64,000 bases of DNA, from positions 25,341,348 through 25,405,347 of the forward strand of contig JAPTHN010000014.1 of assembly GCA_026936325.1 (NCBI GenBank). Reading direction: 5' to 3'. Made by a program: the position numbers and the translations under genes. Of the stretch, positions 32,533 through 42,693 are shown piece after piece (positions within the stretch are counted from its first letter, which is position 1; each line of letters begins with the position of its first letter). A model generated the notes under the pieces. It saw only the letters and a list, made by a program, of their open reading frames with translations. It made no database searches and had not been told where the DNA came from. The stretch comes from Platynereis dumerilii (lineage: Eukaryota > Annelida > Polychaeta > Phyllodocida > Nereididae).

Positions 32533-33467
32533 TTACACTACGGAAATTTTTCATTTATATATGTCTAAATTATCCTACCTCTTTAAATGACTAAATTCAT
32601 TTGGAGGGCCAATCTTAGGAAATATTCATAAAAACTGGGGAAAAGGAGGATTTCTGATATTTTTCTAAAATTTTTGGTTTCTCAAAAATTAATGGTAACC
32701 AATAAATTGGTAAACTTCAACAAATATTTACTTAATCATATAAGGAAGTGACTTTAGTATCCATATATCTATATAGTTTAGTGTACAATTTTGCTTGAAA
32801 TGGATTATTTTTCGAATTCTGAAATTTAGCACACAATATGAACAACATCTGGTTCTGGCCACTCAGGGAAAGTCTTTTTCAGGGGATATGAAGTAAGACA
32901 CTACACCCCCTCCATTTTGAACCCCTGGGTTCTTGTTCCGTAAGTCACCCGACGCATTTTCTTTCCTTTCGCAACTCTTTTCAGCTTCATCATGGGCCCC
33001 CCTGAGGTCATGGGCCCGGGGCAAGTGCCCCGTTTGCCCTATGGTTAATACGGCCCTGCTCGGAATAAACATTTTGATTTTGACAATTTTAAAATTTTTA
33101 TAACCATGGCGCTAAAAAAAATTGACGAGATAGGATTTCTCATTTCTTTATCATTTACTTCCAAAAATAGTGAGGAACAATATAATAATAGAGACAAGTG
33201 GCCCTACCACACAAGATATTGATATACACATTTATTTATATCACCAAGTCATTTTTGAGAAATAACACTTGCTTGACGAAAATCACCTGTAAAAATTTTA
33301 TTTTTCGAGTGGAAAGCTGAAATCCCGTCCGTTCGTAGTCCTCTTCATAGCGCATCTAATGCTTTAAGCCAGAAGTCTCTAGCCCTAAGATAAGTGACAA
33401 AAAATGCCAAACGAAGCGGCCAAATCACAAAATTCTCAGAATTAAAACATAGGCTGCACAGCAGCAA

Positions 33468-34568
33468 ACCTTCAGCGAATAACACATTTAGAAGATTATA
33501 ATTACATCATAAAATTGGTGTGTTTATCAAATTCCGTATATTATAGGTATGCAACAGTGGTCGAGTAATGGCATTCTATTATCTGTTATTTGCCTGCTGC
33601 CCTGCGATCTACCTGTGTGCTTGCCAGGGTTTGTAAAAGCAGGGAAAGGCCTTATTATACTAATTTACTTATATTATGGTACGGTTTTATGCATGCACCA
33701 ATTTTTTTCCGATCATTCAAAAAGTGTTAAATATAAGTCAAAAAGCACTGCAACATTTTATAGGTGATACGTGTAGGAAATGGCATTGCTGTATATGCAA
33801 TAGTGGGCACGTTTTGGCTCCTGTAAGAAAATAAGTATTTTTAGTATTTTTTCTCAATATTACAAAAAGTATAGAATATGTATCAGTCAGACCATGAAAA
33901 GGCACAACTAAACCACATAAGTCAAGTGTGTACCAAACTTTAGCCATGTAAATGCAATAGTGACCAAGTCTTGGGCCAGAAACAAAAAATATATTTTTAA
34001 TCTTTTTTTTCAATATTTCAAATAGCATTTAATATTTTCCACCAGACCTTTCAAAGGGCACAACTAGACCTTATAGGTCATGTGTGTACCAAACCTTATC
34101 CATTTAAATGCAATAGTGACCGAGTCTCAGCCCAAAAAACTAAAAAAATACATATTTTTCTATTTTCCAAATTTTTGCAAAAAGTATAGAATGTCCATCA
34201 ATGAGACCATCAAAAGGCACAACTAGACCATATAGGCCACATCTGTACCAAATTTCGTAAGTGCACAAGCAATAGTGACTGAGATTTGGCCCGGAAACGA
34301 ACAAAAATAATTTTTATATTTTCTCAATTATTTCAAAAGGTATTGAATATCTATCACTTAGACCATCAAAAGGCACAACTAGACCATATAGGCTATATGT
34401 GTACCAAATTTCATCCATGTACACTCAATAGAGGCCGAGTGCTGGCCCGGAAATGATCTATCCGCCCGCCGCCCGACCGCCCGCCCGCCCGCCCGCCCGC
34501 CCGGCGGACGGACAACAGTTTTACCCAAGTGATTACAATACCTTCTTCGAACTTCGTTCGCTGAAGGT
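33468..34568. mobile_element. ACCTTCAGCGAA-ended repeat with about 158-bp internal tandem units
   Basis: ACCTTCAGCGAA at the left and TTCGCTGAAGGT at the right bound 1.1 kb. The right end carries AACTTCGTT beside it, making a short foldback. At least four units spaced about 158 bp carry ACCATCAAAAGGCACAACTA (near 33889, 34046, 34202, 34362). A CCCG-rich microsatellite lies at about 34470-34506. A second copy is at 48426. It interrupts the TTAA element. Confidence 0.8.
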
Positions 34569-34677
34569 AAAAAGATGCAGAACAGTGTGAGCAGAGCTCA
34601 GCTGCTGTGGTGACGTCATGATAGATAGGGCCTCCCTGGCTGCGCGTGAATGTGCATTTACAACCATTTCGCATATA

Positions 34678-35397
34678 TGAAACTCTGCAAGTCCTCTGGG
34701 TTATTAGAGATGACAAAAAGTGGCTAAAGAACTCAAGAAATATAGTCTAGACCTGCAGGAATGGTCCAAATAAAGAGTAATATCAATATACTTTAAGATT
34801 ATCAAATAACCTTCTTTGATGAATGTAAAAGCTATTAAAAGTTAAAAATTGAGTAAGGAAAAATGTTAGACCAGTAAAGTAGCTCAAAGTTACTTGTCCA
34901 TGGCCACTGATGGCAGTTCGTGCCTCTCTATATGTGATTGTCAGTTTGTGTCCCGACCTAACGCCTCCAATTAAATTTTCAGTGCCATATCAGCATGTAA
35001 TATCTTCAATGCTAATAATTATATCTATTGGAAATTTAAATTGCGTACTGGGCTTTGTATGCAGAGCAAAATTTCGTCATCTTTATATTTTTTAAATATG
35101 GAAATATTTGTTTGGGAAATATCCAATTCTATCTTGTGTTAAAATGGGCTAATCTTTGAAAAACGGCCATTTTTAATGTATTGTAACAATTTAAACAATT
35201 CTGTGTCCCACCGAAATATGCATGCAAGTCATTCATGGCCTAACAGGTTCAGAAAGTGATGAGATATGACCAACACAATACTTATAAAGAACTATAAAGA
35301 AGTTTTGTCGTTGCGTCTTCCATTGACAAAATCACAATAGCTGTCCAGGAAACCATTACTTTACTTTGATTTTTTGCTTACTTATTGCCACATATAT
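34678..35397. other. Interior of the giant element between nested insertions
   Basis: Holds the fourth copy of the CCCGACC-TAACRCC motif at 34948-34965. Frames are short and without domains. Confidence 0.4.
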
Positions 35398-36449
35398 GGG
35401 TCATTTTCGCGAAAACGCGCAATTTGATGTCCTGCATTCGTGTGTGTCTGCCTTTGTGGGACTGAAATTGATTTTTGGCCAAATATTTCGAATAACATTT
35501 TTCCTAGAAGAAAAAAAAGTTTAAGTTGGTGCGGCCATGCTGAACATGCTATATCACCCATTAAGTAGTCCAAATGTCCTTACCGTGGCATGTCCGCAAC
35601 TCAACATTTTAATTTCAAACTTGTGCAAATTGGAAATTACTGCATAAAATGTGACATGCAAAGTGTAGATTTCTAGATATATGTTACATTAACTACCTAG
35701 AAGTGTTTTTTCTGAAATATAACTAATTTATCCACATCTCTGGGCATGTTGAAGCTGTGTTCCAATTTTGAGATAAACTCTTTGGCCACGGTAAACACAG
35801 AGGTAAAGTTGCCACCAGAGTAAGTTTATACAGCATGATGTATCCAGATGCCACTAGAGTGTAAAGAACCAGGATATAGCTACATTTTTCCCATATCATT
35901 GGGAAAGCCAGAGCTGCCATCTGTTAGTCAGATGATGAAATAGGTTTTATCTTGACGTTGTCGCAACTTAACTTAGTCTTTACCGAACCCTCAACAGCAG
36001 AGGGAGTTGAAAAGGTATGATGATGTAAATGGCACCATTGGTTTAGGAGGCTGTTCCAGAAGTAGTTGTGGTACTATGAATGATGTAGTCCACTTTTTCT
36101 GGATGAAATGCTGCATAACATGTCTTTACCGTGGCCAAAATCTGTCTTTACCGTGGTCAAATCAATGCAAATATACTGTGACACGGTAAAGACAAGGCTG
36201 GCCACGGTAAAGACATCCGAGTAAATTTGCTTTGATTTTATTGTGCACGGTAAAGACAATTTTTCAAAATAATTGAAAATGTCACATATTCACCCAAATT
36301 AGTTATCCTTTTACATGCAGCATTGTAGTACCACATATTGCATAAAAAAAAAAGAAAAAAATATTAGTTGAGTATTATTGGCTCAGCTTCCTGACTTAAA
36401 GAATTGGTTATGTCTTTACCGTTACTGCGCGTTTTCGTGAAAATGACCC
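35398..36449. mobile_element. 1.05-kb TIR element with nine CTTTACCGTGG motifs
   Basis: Left end GGGTCATTTTCGCGAAAACG; the right-end complement GGGTCATTTTCACGAAAACG differs at one base. AT lies on both sides. The interior carries TGTCTTTACCGTGG or its complement near 35575, 35785, 35977, 36121, 36143, 36181, 36200, 36246 and 36411, in both orientations. No coding frame. Superfamily not assigned. Confidence 0.85.
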
Positions 36450-36518
36450 ATATGTACTTTAAATTGCAGCATGATTCCAAGCAACTTTATTTTTCACCAT
36501 ATTGTCACGCTCTTATTT

Positions 36519-36551
36519 CGATGGTGAAAGTGCAAAACCTCGTATGTCAAA
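36519..36551 (-). repeat. TTTTGCACTTTCAC motif, outlying inverted copy
   Basis: TCGATGGTGAAAGTGCAAAA followed by CCTCGTATGTCAAAA is the exact inverse of 40313-40347. Further copies of ACAAGGTTTTGCACTTTCAC lie at about 39762, 39790 (inverted), 40138 and 40176 (partial). The two outer copies bracket the nested elements 36629-39648. Confidence 0.8.
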
Positions 36552-36628
36552 AAAAGCCATTTTTCAGAAATTGGAAAAAACTATCACCGATCTTTTTTTA
36601 TGGTAATGTTTATCAATATGTGAGTTAT

Positions 36629-38833
36629 CCCTTGTGAACAATTTCCTTTGAGGAACGTTGGTCTAAGGAAGCATTATACCTCCCATTCACATCAGACCCA
36701 ACGTTGTAAAACTACGTATTTTGTCGACAGCTGGATACGAGATTACTACGTACGTATATATCGTAAATATTGCGTATTTCTCCAACCTCTGATGTCAACG
36801 TACCCCCCACGTTGAAGGAATGGTCGTTATACGCCTCTGGGGCGTCAGGCGTAGCAGGCCAGCCCAGCGCGCTGGTTCTTGCGCATGCGCAAACATTGGA
36901 CAAGAAGGACGCCATGGCTGTGGACTTTCGTGTGTATTGGGATTATATCGGTCCAGAACATGATCTATTTCACCGTAATACGCAGTTTATCCATGGAATA
37001 TCCATTACAGGATGTGTATTGATTAAATTAAACCTTCGGATGGACTGTGGAGGTTGTGATCGCTTCGTAATCAGCCTGTCTAGTCGGCGATGCGAAGCAT
37101 GTGTATTTCTTGACAGCGCTTGTATTTCGGAATTAAATGGACTGTATCTAGTCAAATATGACTCGTTTGAGTGTGGATTCCATGTATACATCGAGAAGAG
37201 ACCTGTATACGAGTGTTACGGAGGTATACTGGTGTTCTGGACTGATTGCTTTAGAGTACGATGTACACGAATTTGCCATGTCAACCTTCAACCCGGGAGG
37301 CGCCGGCCAGGGGCGGAGCGCTCGGATGGCCCGGGGGACTGCCGCATTGCTTGTGGCGGACCAGCCAGCCTACGAGGCTGCGGCCCCCGTGGAAAAAAAA
37401 AAAGAAAAATTAAATAAAGCCCTTATACTGGCCCTTATTATTTTGATAAAGAATGCTCATATATGATTTTACTGCAGGACTTTTTGGGGGGGGGGGGTTT
37501 CAAGAATTTTTTTTTTTTTTTGGAGGTCTCGGATGGGTGGTTGGTCAATATTGATAGTTGGAGATCTGCAAAGAGAAAACATATATTAAAACAGTGAAGA
37601 GAACAGAAAAACAGAGAGAGATAGAGAGAGCAGAGCCAAGCAGCAAGCACTGCAGAGAATGTGGCTCCAAAATTAGCAGACTTTTCTTCCTTGTTTTACC
37701 AAGCAGTCTACAGTCCATTTAAGGACTAAATTAAATAAGAAAATTCACTTACCTTGTAAGGGATTAATGCTGCAACTCTGAAGAGTTGGAAAAATCCCAA
37801 TCCAAATTGGCCTGCTGGATAGGTGGCATTCAGCTGCAAGTAGGCTCAGTTCAACTCCGGTCTCAACTGATTCTCTCTTGCTCGTTTGTGGTTGAGCAGT
37901 ACTTGGGAAATTTTTTTTTGCCCAATCTAATCTTACACAGTTCAAGAGATATTTATTTGGTAATTTTTGTACTAGTGCAGCAACTATTTCTTTATGGCTT
38001 CATCCAATTATCACCAGCAAACATCCTGTTGGAGGTTTTATAATCTCAAAGTTACCAGATAGATTGGAATAGGTATGGAATAGATGGCGCTGGGAGGCTC
38101 TCTGAGAATCAGGATCCCAGGTTCTGCAACTTTGTGCAAACCTTCAACAAACCTTTGGCAGATACGTATGATCAGACGTTTGCCCTGAACATTACTTTCA
38201 AACGTTGTCCATACATACCAAAATCACGTTGGAGAAACCTTGAAACTTACGTATTTCCAAATGTGCGACCATACCTTTGATAAACCTATGAATCAAAGGT
38301 TTGGTCATACGTAATAGGCTAAGGTTGTAAAAACCTCTCCAATGAATGTTCTACAAACCTATGAATCAAAGGTATGGTCATACGTAATAGTCAAACGTTC
38401 TTCAAACCTCTTTACCAAAGGTATGACTTACGTAATAGTCTAAGGTTGTAAAAACCTCTCAAATGAATGTTCAAAAAACCTATGAATCAAAGGTATGGTC
38501 ATACGTAATAGTCAAAGGTTCTTCAAACCTCTCAACCAAAGGTAGACTTACGTATGAATGACATGTTTAGCCAAATGTTACAACCAAACGTTCTTCCAAC
38601 CTCTCAACCAAAGGTATGACTTACGTGTAACTCGAACGTTAGGCAAAACTATAAAACAAACTATCTGCCAACCTCTCACTGAGGTTGCGACCTACGTATG
38701 GTTTTCCATCTGAATGCAACGTTTGGAAATTACCTTTGCCCTACCTTTGTCATACGTCGTTTTGCCCAACGTTTGATTCTAACCAAAATAATTACGTAGT
38801 GAAAGGTTTGATTTACGTTGCTGCTCGGGAGGG
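36629..38833 (-). mobile_element. CCCT-ended DNA element, copy 2 (inverted)
   Basis: Same family as 30526-32532 in the opposite orientation. The left end is CCCTTGTGAACAATTTCC, the right end GCTGCTCGGGAGGG, with AT on both sides. On the minus strand the TATA-like ATTATAAAACCTCC, donor ACAAG/GTAAGTG and acceptor TCTCTTTGCAG are all kept. The open frame at 36770-37417 (plus, 215 codons) runs antisense to this inferred transcript and shows no known domain, so I do not call it a gene. The 0.2-kb size difference comes from indels in the arms. Confidence 0.82.
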
Positions 38834-38835
38834 AT

Positions 38836-39648
38836 AGTCCTTGTCATACTTACGTGGAATCTCAAGTTTTTTTTCTATGCTGTTGAACTGTGATGTAAGA
38901 GATGACTCTATTCTAGCATTGCAATATATGTAAATTAACTACAAGCTGTGATGTCATTTCAAACTTGGTCAGATTCCCCAGCTTCTAACCAATGCGAATC
39001 CACCAAACTGAGCATCACAGTTTCAACTCAGTGTCAGAGTTAAAATTGGGTCTGGGAAAAACCCATGCAAGTTTGACATCACAGCCTCTCAGCCAATGGG
39101 CTGCCAGAACAAATATACATAACATAAGCCATGTGTTTACAAATTGTCAAAGCCTTCTATTTATACCAACTTCCATCAAAGTTTAAAGTTGTAAGTTAGC
39201 AAGTTTGTAGATTTATCAAACAACTCTGTGGGGATTATAACAGTTGTCTACTGTGAACGCTCACAAAGCTGCCATTTGGTAGGATTAGACTGGTGATTGC
39301 TGTGATAAACCATTGGGATAAAAAATGTAATGCTTCCTTCAATATATCAATGATTGAACTGTGATGACGTAGGTTACGGTCAGCCCATTGGCTATTAAGC
39401 TGTGATGACGTAGTTGTAGGGGCTATCCCTGATAAAACTCTTACTCTGACACTGTGTTGAAACTGTGACACTCAGTTCAGGAGGATCAACATTGGCTAGA
39501 AGCTGGGGAATCTGACCCAGTTTGAAATGACATCACAGCTTGTAGTTAATTTACATATATTGCAATGCTAGAATAGAGTCATCTTTGACATCACAGTTCA
39601 ACAACATAGAAAAAGAACTTGAGATTCCACGTAAATATGACAAGGACT
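38836..39648. mobile_element. MITE with TIRs of about 200 bp
   Basis: AGTCCTTGTCATACTTACGT at the left is matched inverted at the right, and the match continues at over 90% for about 170 bp and more loosely to about 200 bp (through CAGTGTCAGAGT). About 400 bp of spacer includes repeated CTGTGATGACGTAG. The left end abuts the CCCT element, with only a shared AT between them. No target duplication was resolved. Confidence 0.85.
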
Positions 39649-40106
39649 GTAAGCTCAACTTGATTTATAGAAAGTGACACCCTGTTTTAGCATAACTTTT
39701 TGTCAGAGGTTGTTGACCCCTAGCATTGATGTCACATCAGATATGATTGAAAATGTTGACTTACAAGGTTTTGCACTTTCACTTAGTAAGGTGCAAAACC
39801 TTGTAACTCGACCATTTTTCACACTTTAATGCAACTTGCAGTATTCAATGTACCTTTAATCTATAGGTAAACAGTAAAAAATATAATTTGACCATGATAA
39901 ATAACAACAGCTAATTTTAATTAGTGGCTACAATGGCAAAAATGAGGAAAATGACACTTTTTTCAAATTTTTGTGCACGCTTTTTTTCAATAGCCTATAT
40001 CACCACAATTAATATAGGGAGGTAAAAAATTTTTAAAAAAGAAATTTCCTGTGAGCCATAAAAAACGTACCAAAATAATAATTTTTCAAAAAAGGTTGAA
40101 ATATCC
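39649..40106. other. Right arm of the giant element
   Basis: AT-rich arm carrying the ACAAGGTTTTGCACTTTCAC copies at 39762 and 39790. Noncoding. Confidence 0.45.
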
Positions 40107-40781
40107 TAAATATGTGCTTCAAAGTTCTGATTTGAGTTACAGGTTTTGCACTTTCACTTTTTGGAACAAATCGACATACAAGGTTTAGTGAAACCATGGT
40201 TAAATTATTCTGTCACAGCTTCCAAAAATAGCAAAGAGGCAAGGTGAACAATTGACAACATGTATTGGATATGGAATTAGTCATTCCAATCAAAATCTAA
40301 AAATAGCTAAATTTTGACATACGAGGTTTTGCACTTTCACCATCGATTTGCACCAGGCCTTAAAATTTCAGCAGACACAAAGTACTTGTCTCAAAAATTT
40401 CTCATTATTCGTCTCATTTTTCAATATAACATTTGGGGTAACATGTATTTTCTTATTCAAATTTATTTATTATTTTCAGCATGGTGTAAAACAGATATAC
40501 AGCTCCTTTAATCATGTCTCTAGCTCATTTAGAACCATTTTATGACAAAAACAAAATTCCATTAATTTAAATAATGCAAAGAAGTAAGAAAAATCATAAT
40601 ATCTCAACATCACATAATAAGCAAAAAACTGCATTTTTGAGGTCTCACAAAACATAGAAAAAGATGAATTCAAAATGGCCAGGGTAGCAGTCACAGAATT
40701 GACAGCAACCTACCAATTTTTTGTGGGGCTGTTTTGTGAATTTCACATTTTGACTTTTTTCGCTCCACCTTAATATGCATT

Positions 40782-41247
40782 TAAGAGCTGTTGCTTATCA
40801 AATATATGTTTTATTCAAATCCTGGAACATACTAGACAGTAAACTGGTAATAAAGATATGCTAACAGACACCCTTCTGTTGATCTTTGTGGAGAATTGTG
40901 TAAATTACAAGATATTGTGGTGTGACAAACTTCAGCCTGCATATTTATATAGTAATTATATATGATTTTATATAGATAAATCTGGCACCAGCGCTCACCA
41001 TTCCTGGTAGCGACACACAAGTCTTCAGGAAGCTCCTTCACATGATCATCATCCAAACTTCGCCTCACAAAAAATATATACATTTCCCTATTCTGTCAGT
41101 CATCTCTTTCTTTCTCTTTATATTGTTTTCCTATATTAATTGTTTTGTTTTGCAATGTAATTATGATCATGTGTAGATCTAAATAAAAAAGTTCTGAGTT
41201 CTGAAGGGCAATCATACCAATCATTATAGTGATAACCACTGTACATG
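40782..41247. other. Intron sequence, nothing recognised
   Basis: Lies between the giant element's right duplication and a tRNA-like piece; no domain-like frame. Confidence 0.4.
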
Positions 41248-41320
41248 GCTGAGCGTGGATCAAACCCATGTCCTCATGTGTACAAGGCAGAGATGCTACC
41301 CACTGTACCACGGAGCCACA
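41095..41320 (-). mobile_element. tRNA-derived SINE-like piece
   Basis: On the minus strand GTGGTACAGTGGGTAGCATC (A-box, 41291-41311) is followed by GACATGGGTTTGATCCACG (B-box, about 41255-41270). An unrelated tail runs on to an AT-rich end near 41100. Short and degraded; no target duplication was confirmed. Confidence 0.6.
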
Positions 41321-41402
41321 TATTTCACCAAAGATTATCACTTGACCTGAGTAAGACACCAAGATGCAACTATAAGTGGTGCAGATGAACTCAATGACTT
41401 AA

Positions 41403-41874
41403 AGTTACCCCGAATGATAGGTCAGGTTTGGAAAAAAATTGGTCCAATTTTCATATTATACTGTGTAACGTGGCAATACTGGCCATTGTGAAAACTTCGT
41501 ATTCTTTTGGGATCTTTTTTCCTGCTGTAATGACCCCAAATATGACCCAAATGACCCCTGGATTTATTTCGGGTACGCACGGAAAAAATCATCAAGCATC
41601 AGTGTATTTAGCTTTGTGACGTCATCACCATTGTTGTATTTTGTTAACTTGTAGCTATATATTTTTAACAATGGTCATTGTGATGTCATCAACAAAGGTT
41701 GTGCTGGATGATGGAGGAACTATCTTGAAAAAGTATATAAAATAACTGAATAATTTATGTTATCAAAGAAATACTTCAACAAACTCGTCAAAAATATTGT
41801 TGATCTCAAGTTTATATTGTACTACATGTGAAACCACCTTTATTTAGCAAAGGGCTTCATCATTCAGGGCAACT
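41403..41874. mobile_element. TTAA-flanked MITE, copy 2
   Basis: Same family as 14861-15334, in the same orientation. TTAA flanks at 41399-41402 and 41875-41878; ends AGTTACCCCGAATGATAG and ATCATTCAGGGCAACT. Confidence 0.9.
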
Positions 41875-41938
41875 TTAAATACTAAAGAGTTTTACCAGTA
41901 GAATACATTTTTTAAAGTGTTACCTAGTGGTACTACAG

Positions 41939-42132
41939 CAGTGGCGTAACTGGGGGGTCTCGAGGGGGGGGCACCTGGGGGGGCTCGTGATTCTCGGGGG
42001 GGGGGGGCACTCACCATACTAATTGTTTATTTTAGCCAGGGTTAGAAATTTAATATGGGGGGGCACCTGGGGGGCACAGGTCCAATACGTAGGGGCACGA
42101 ACCCCCCTATGCCCCCCATTGGGATGCGTCTG
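41939..42132. mobile_element. hAT MITE, 194 bp, G-rich
   Basis: Starts CAGTGGCGTAACTGGGG and ends ATGCGTCTG (complement CAGACGCAT). Flanking octamers TACTACAG and TACTGCAG match at seven of eight bases. It contains G9-type runs and GGGGGCACCTGGGG repeats, G-quadruplex-prone. Confidence 0.75.
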
Positions 42133-42693
42133 TACTGCAGTAGTCACACAACAAATATGTGAACTGCATGATGGGCGGTTCTGAAGTTTATCAATGAGAA
42201 AAGGACTGAGGTTAATTTTCTTCCTTCCTCTTCCAAATGAAATAACAAACTTCTATAACTTCATTTAAAGGTTTCTAAACCCAGGATGACTTAATTAGAC
42301 ATGGTATATATCATGTATATTGACATAAATGTGAGGAGGCAGCAAGAATGTGCACCATATATATATCTTGCAATAATTGAAGCAAGGATCTGAAAATGAT
42401 ATACGTTAGAGCTCTTTGCAGATTTGCGGTGCAATGGAAAAATTATTTTTCTTATTTTCAATTTGCCACATCATCAACAGTTTTCTGTTGGTCTCCTAAT
42501 CTTCTTATTGATGAAGTACCTTAACTCATTTAATTAGTTTGTTTATTGTCACCTATGCTGCTAGATATGATAAGCACTGAATCAACTGATTAACCAAAAC
42601 TGACGCGAACAAAACATTTTTAAACCAGTGACATCAAACTTCTAAGGTGAAAGTTAATTTTGAAACTGTTTGGACTGCTAATTCGTAAAAAGT
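42133..42693. other. Intron sequence, nothing recognised
   Basis: AT-rich; no domain-like frame or terminal repeat. Confidence 0.4.

Larger units (their letters stand above)
29021..33058. mobile_element. hAT-type element, 4.0 kb, nested
   Basis: TIRs CAGGGCCGTATGAGC at the left and CAGGGCCGTATTAAC as the right-end complement, each with GGGCCCGGGGCA nearby. The 8-bp duplication CTCGGAAT is at 29013-29020 and 33059-33066. CAGGG ends and an 8-bp duplication are hallmarks of hAT. The copy at 61231 of the host element shows the near-empty site CTCGGAAC. No transposase is seen; 2.0 kb of it is a further nested element. Confidence 0.92.
28679..34677. mobile_element. TTAA-target element, interrupted copy
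   Basis: Begins GGTGGCTCGATACTCGTGAA after TTAA (28675-28678). It matches the uninterrupted 835-bp copy at 60897-61731 in three blocks: 28679-29020, 33059-33451 and about 34570-34677. The gaps are filled by a hAT element and by an ACCTTCAGCGAA element. The extreme right terminus is no longer recognisable. Nonautonomous, noncoding. Confidence 0.88.
20107..40771. mobile_element. Giant 20.7-kb insertion with TIRs and 10-bp target duplication (Mutator-like?)
   Basis: The left end AGGGTGGAGTGAAAAAA and the right-end complement AAGGTGGAGCGAAAAAA are inverted. Similarity continues inward for about 200 bp (AACAGCCCC, ACTGCTACCCTGG, GACCTCAAAAATGC). The 10-bp AATATGCATT directly abuts both ends (20097-20106 and 40772-40781). 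Duplications of 9-11 bp are typical of Mutator-like elements, and the small element at 43671 has AGGGTG ends and a 9-bp duplication. No transposase was recognised. Much of the length comes from later nested insertions; without the recognised ones the element would be about 10 kb. It could instead be two elements whose flanks match by chance, but a perfect 10-bp adjacent match makes that less likely. Confidence 0.7.

Noticed and set aside
34470-34506. CpG-island-like CCCG tract
   Set aside because: It is a microsatellite at the end of a repeat element, too short and simple to be a promoter island.
36770-37417. 215-codon plus-strand frame in the second CCCT element
   Set aside because: It runs antisense to the inferred promoter and intron of the element and has no known domain. 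In the first copy the matching region is not open over this length.
20107-40771. Polinton-type element, because of its size and AG start
   Set aside because: No matching proteins are recognised, the flanking duplication is 10 bp and not 6, and the small relative at 43671 points to a Mutator-like DNA transposon.
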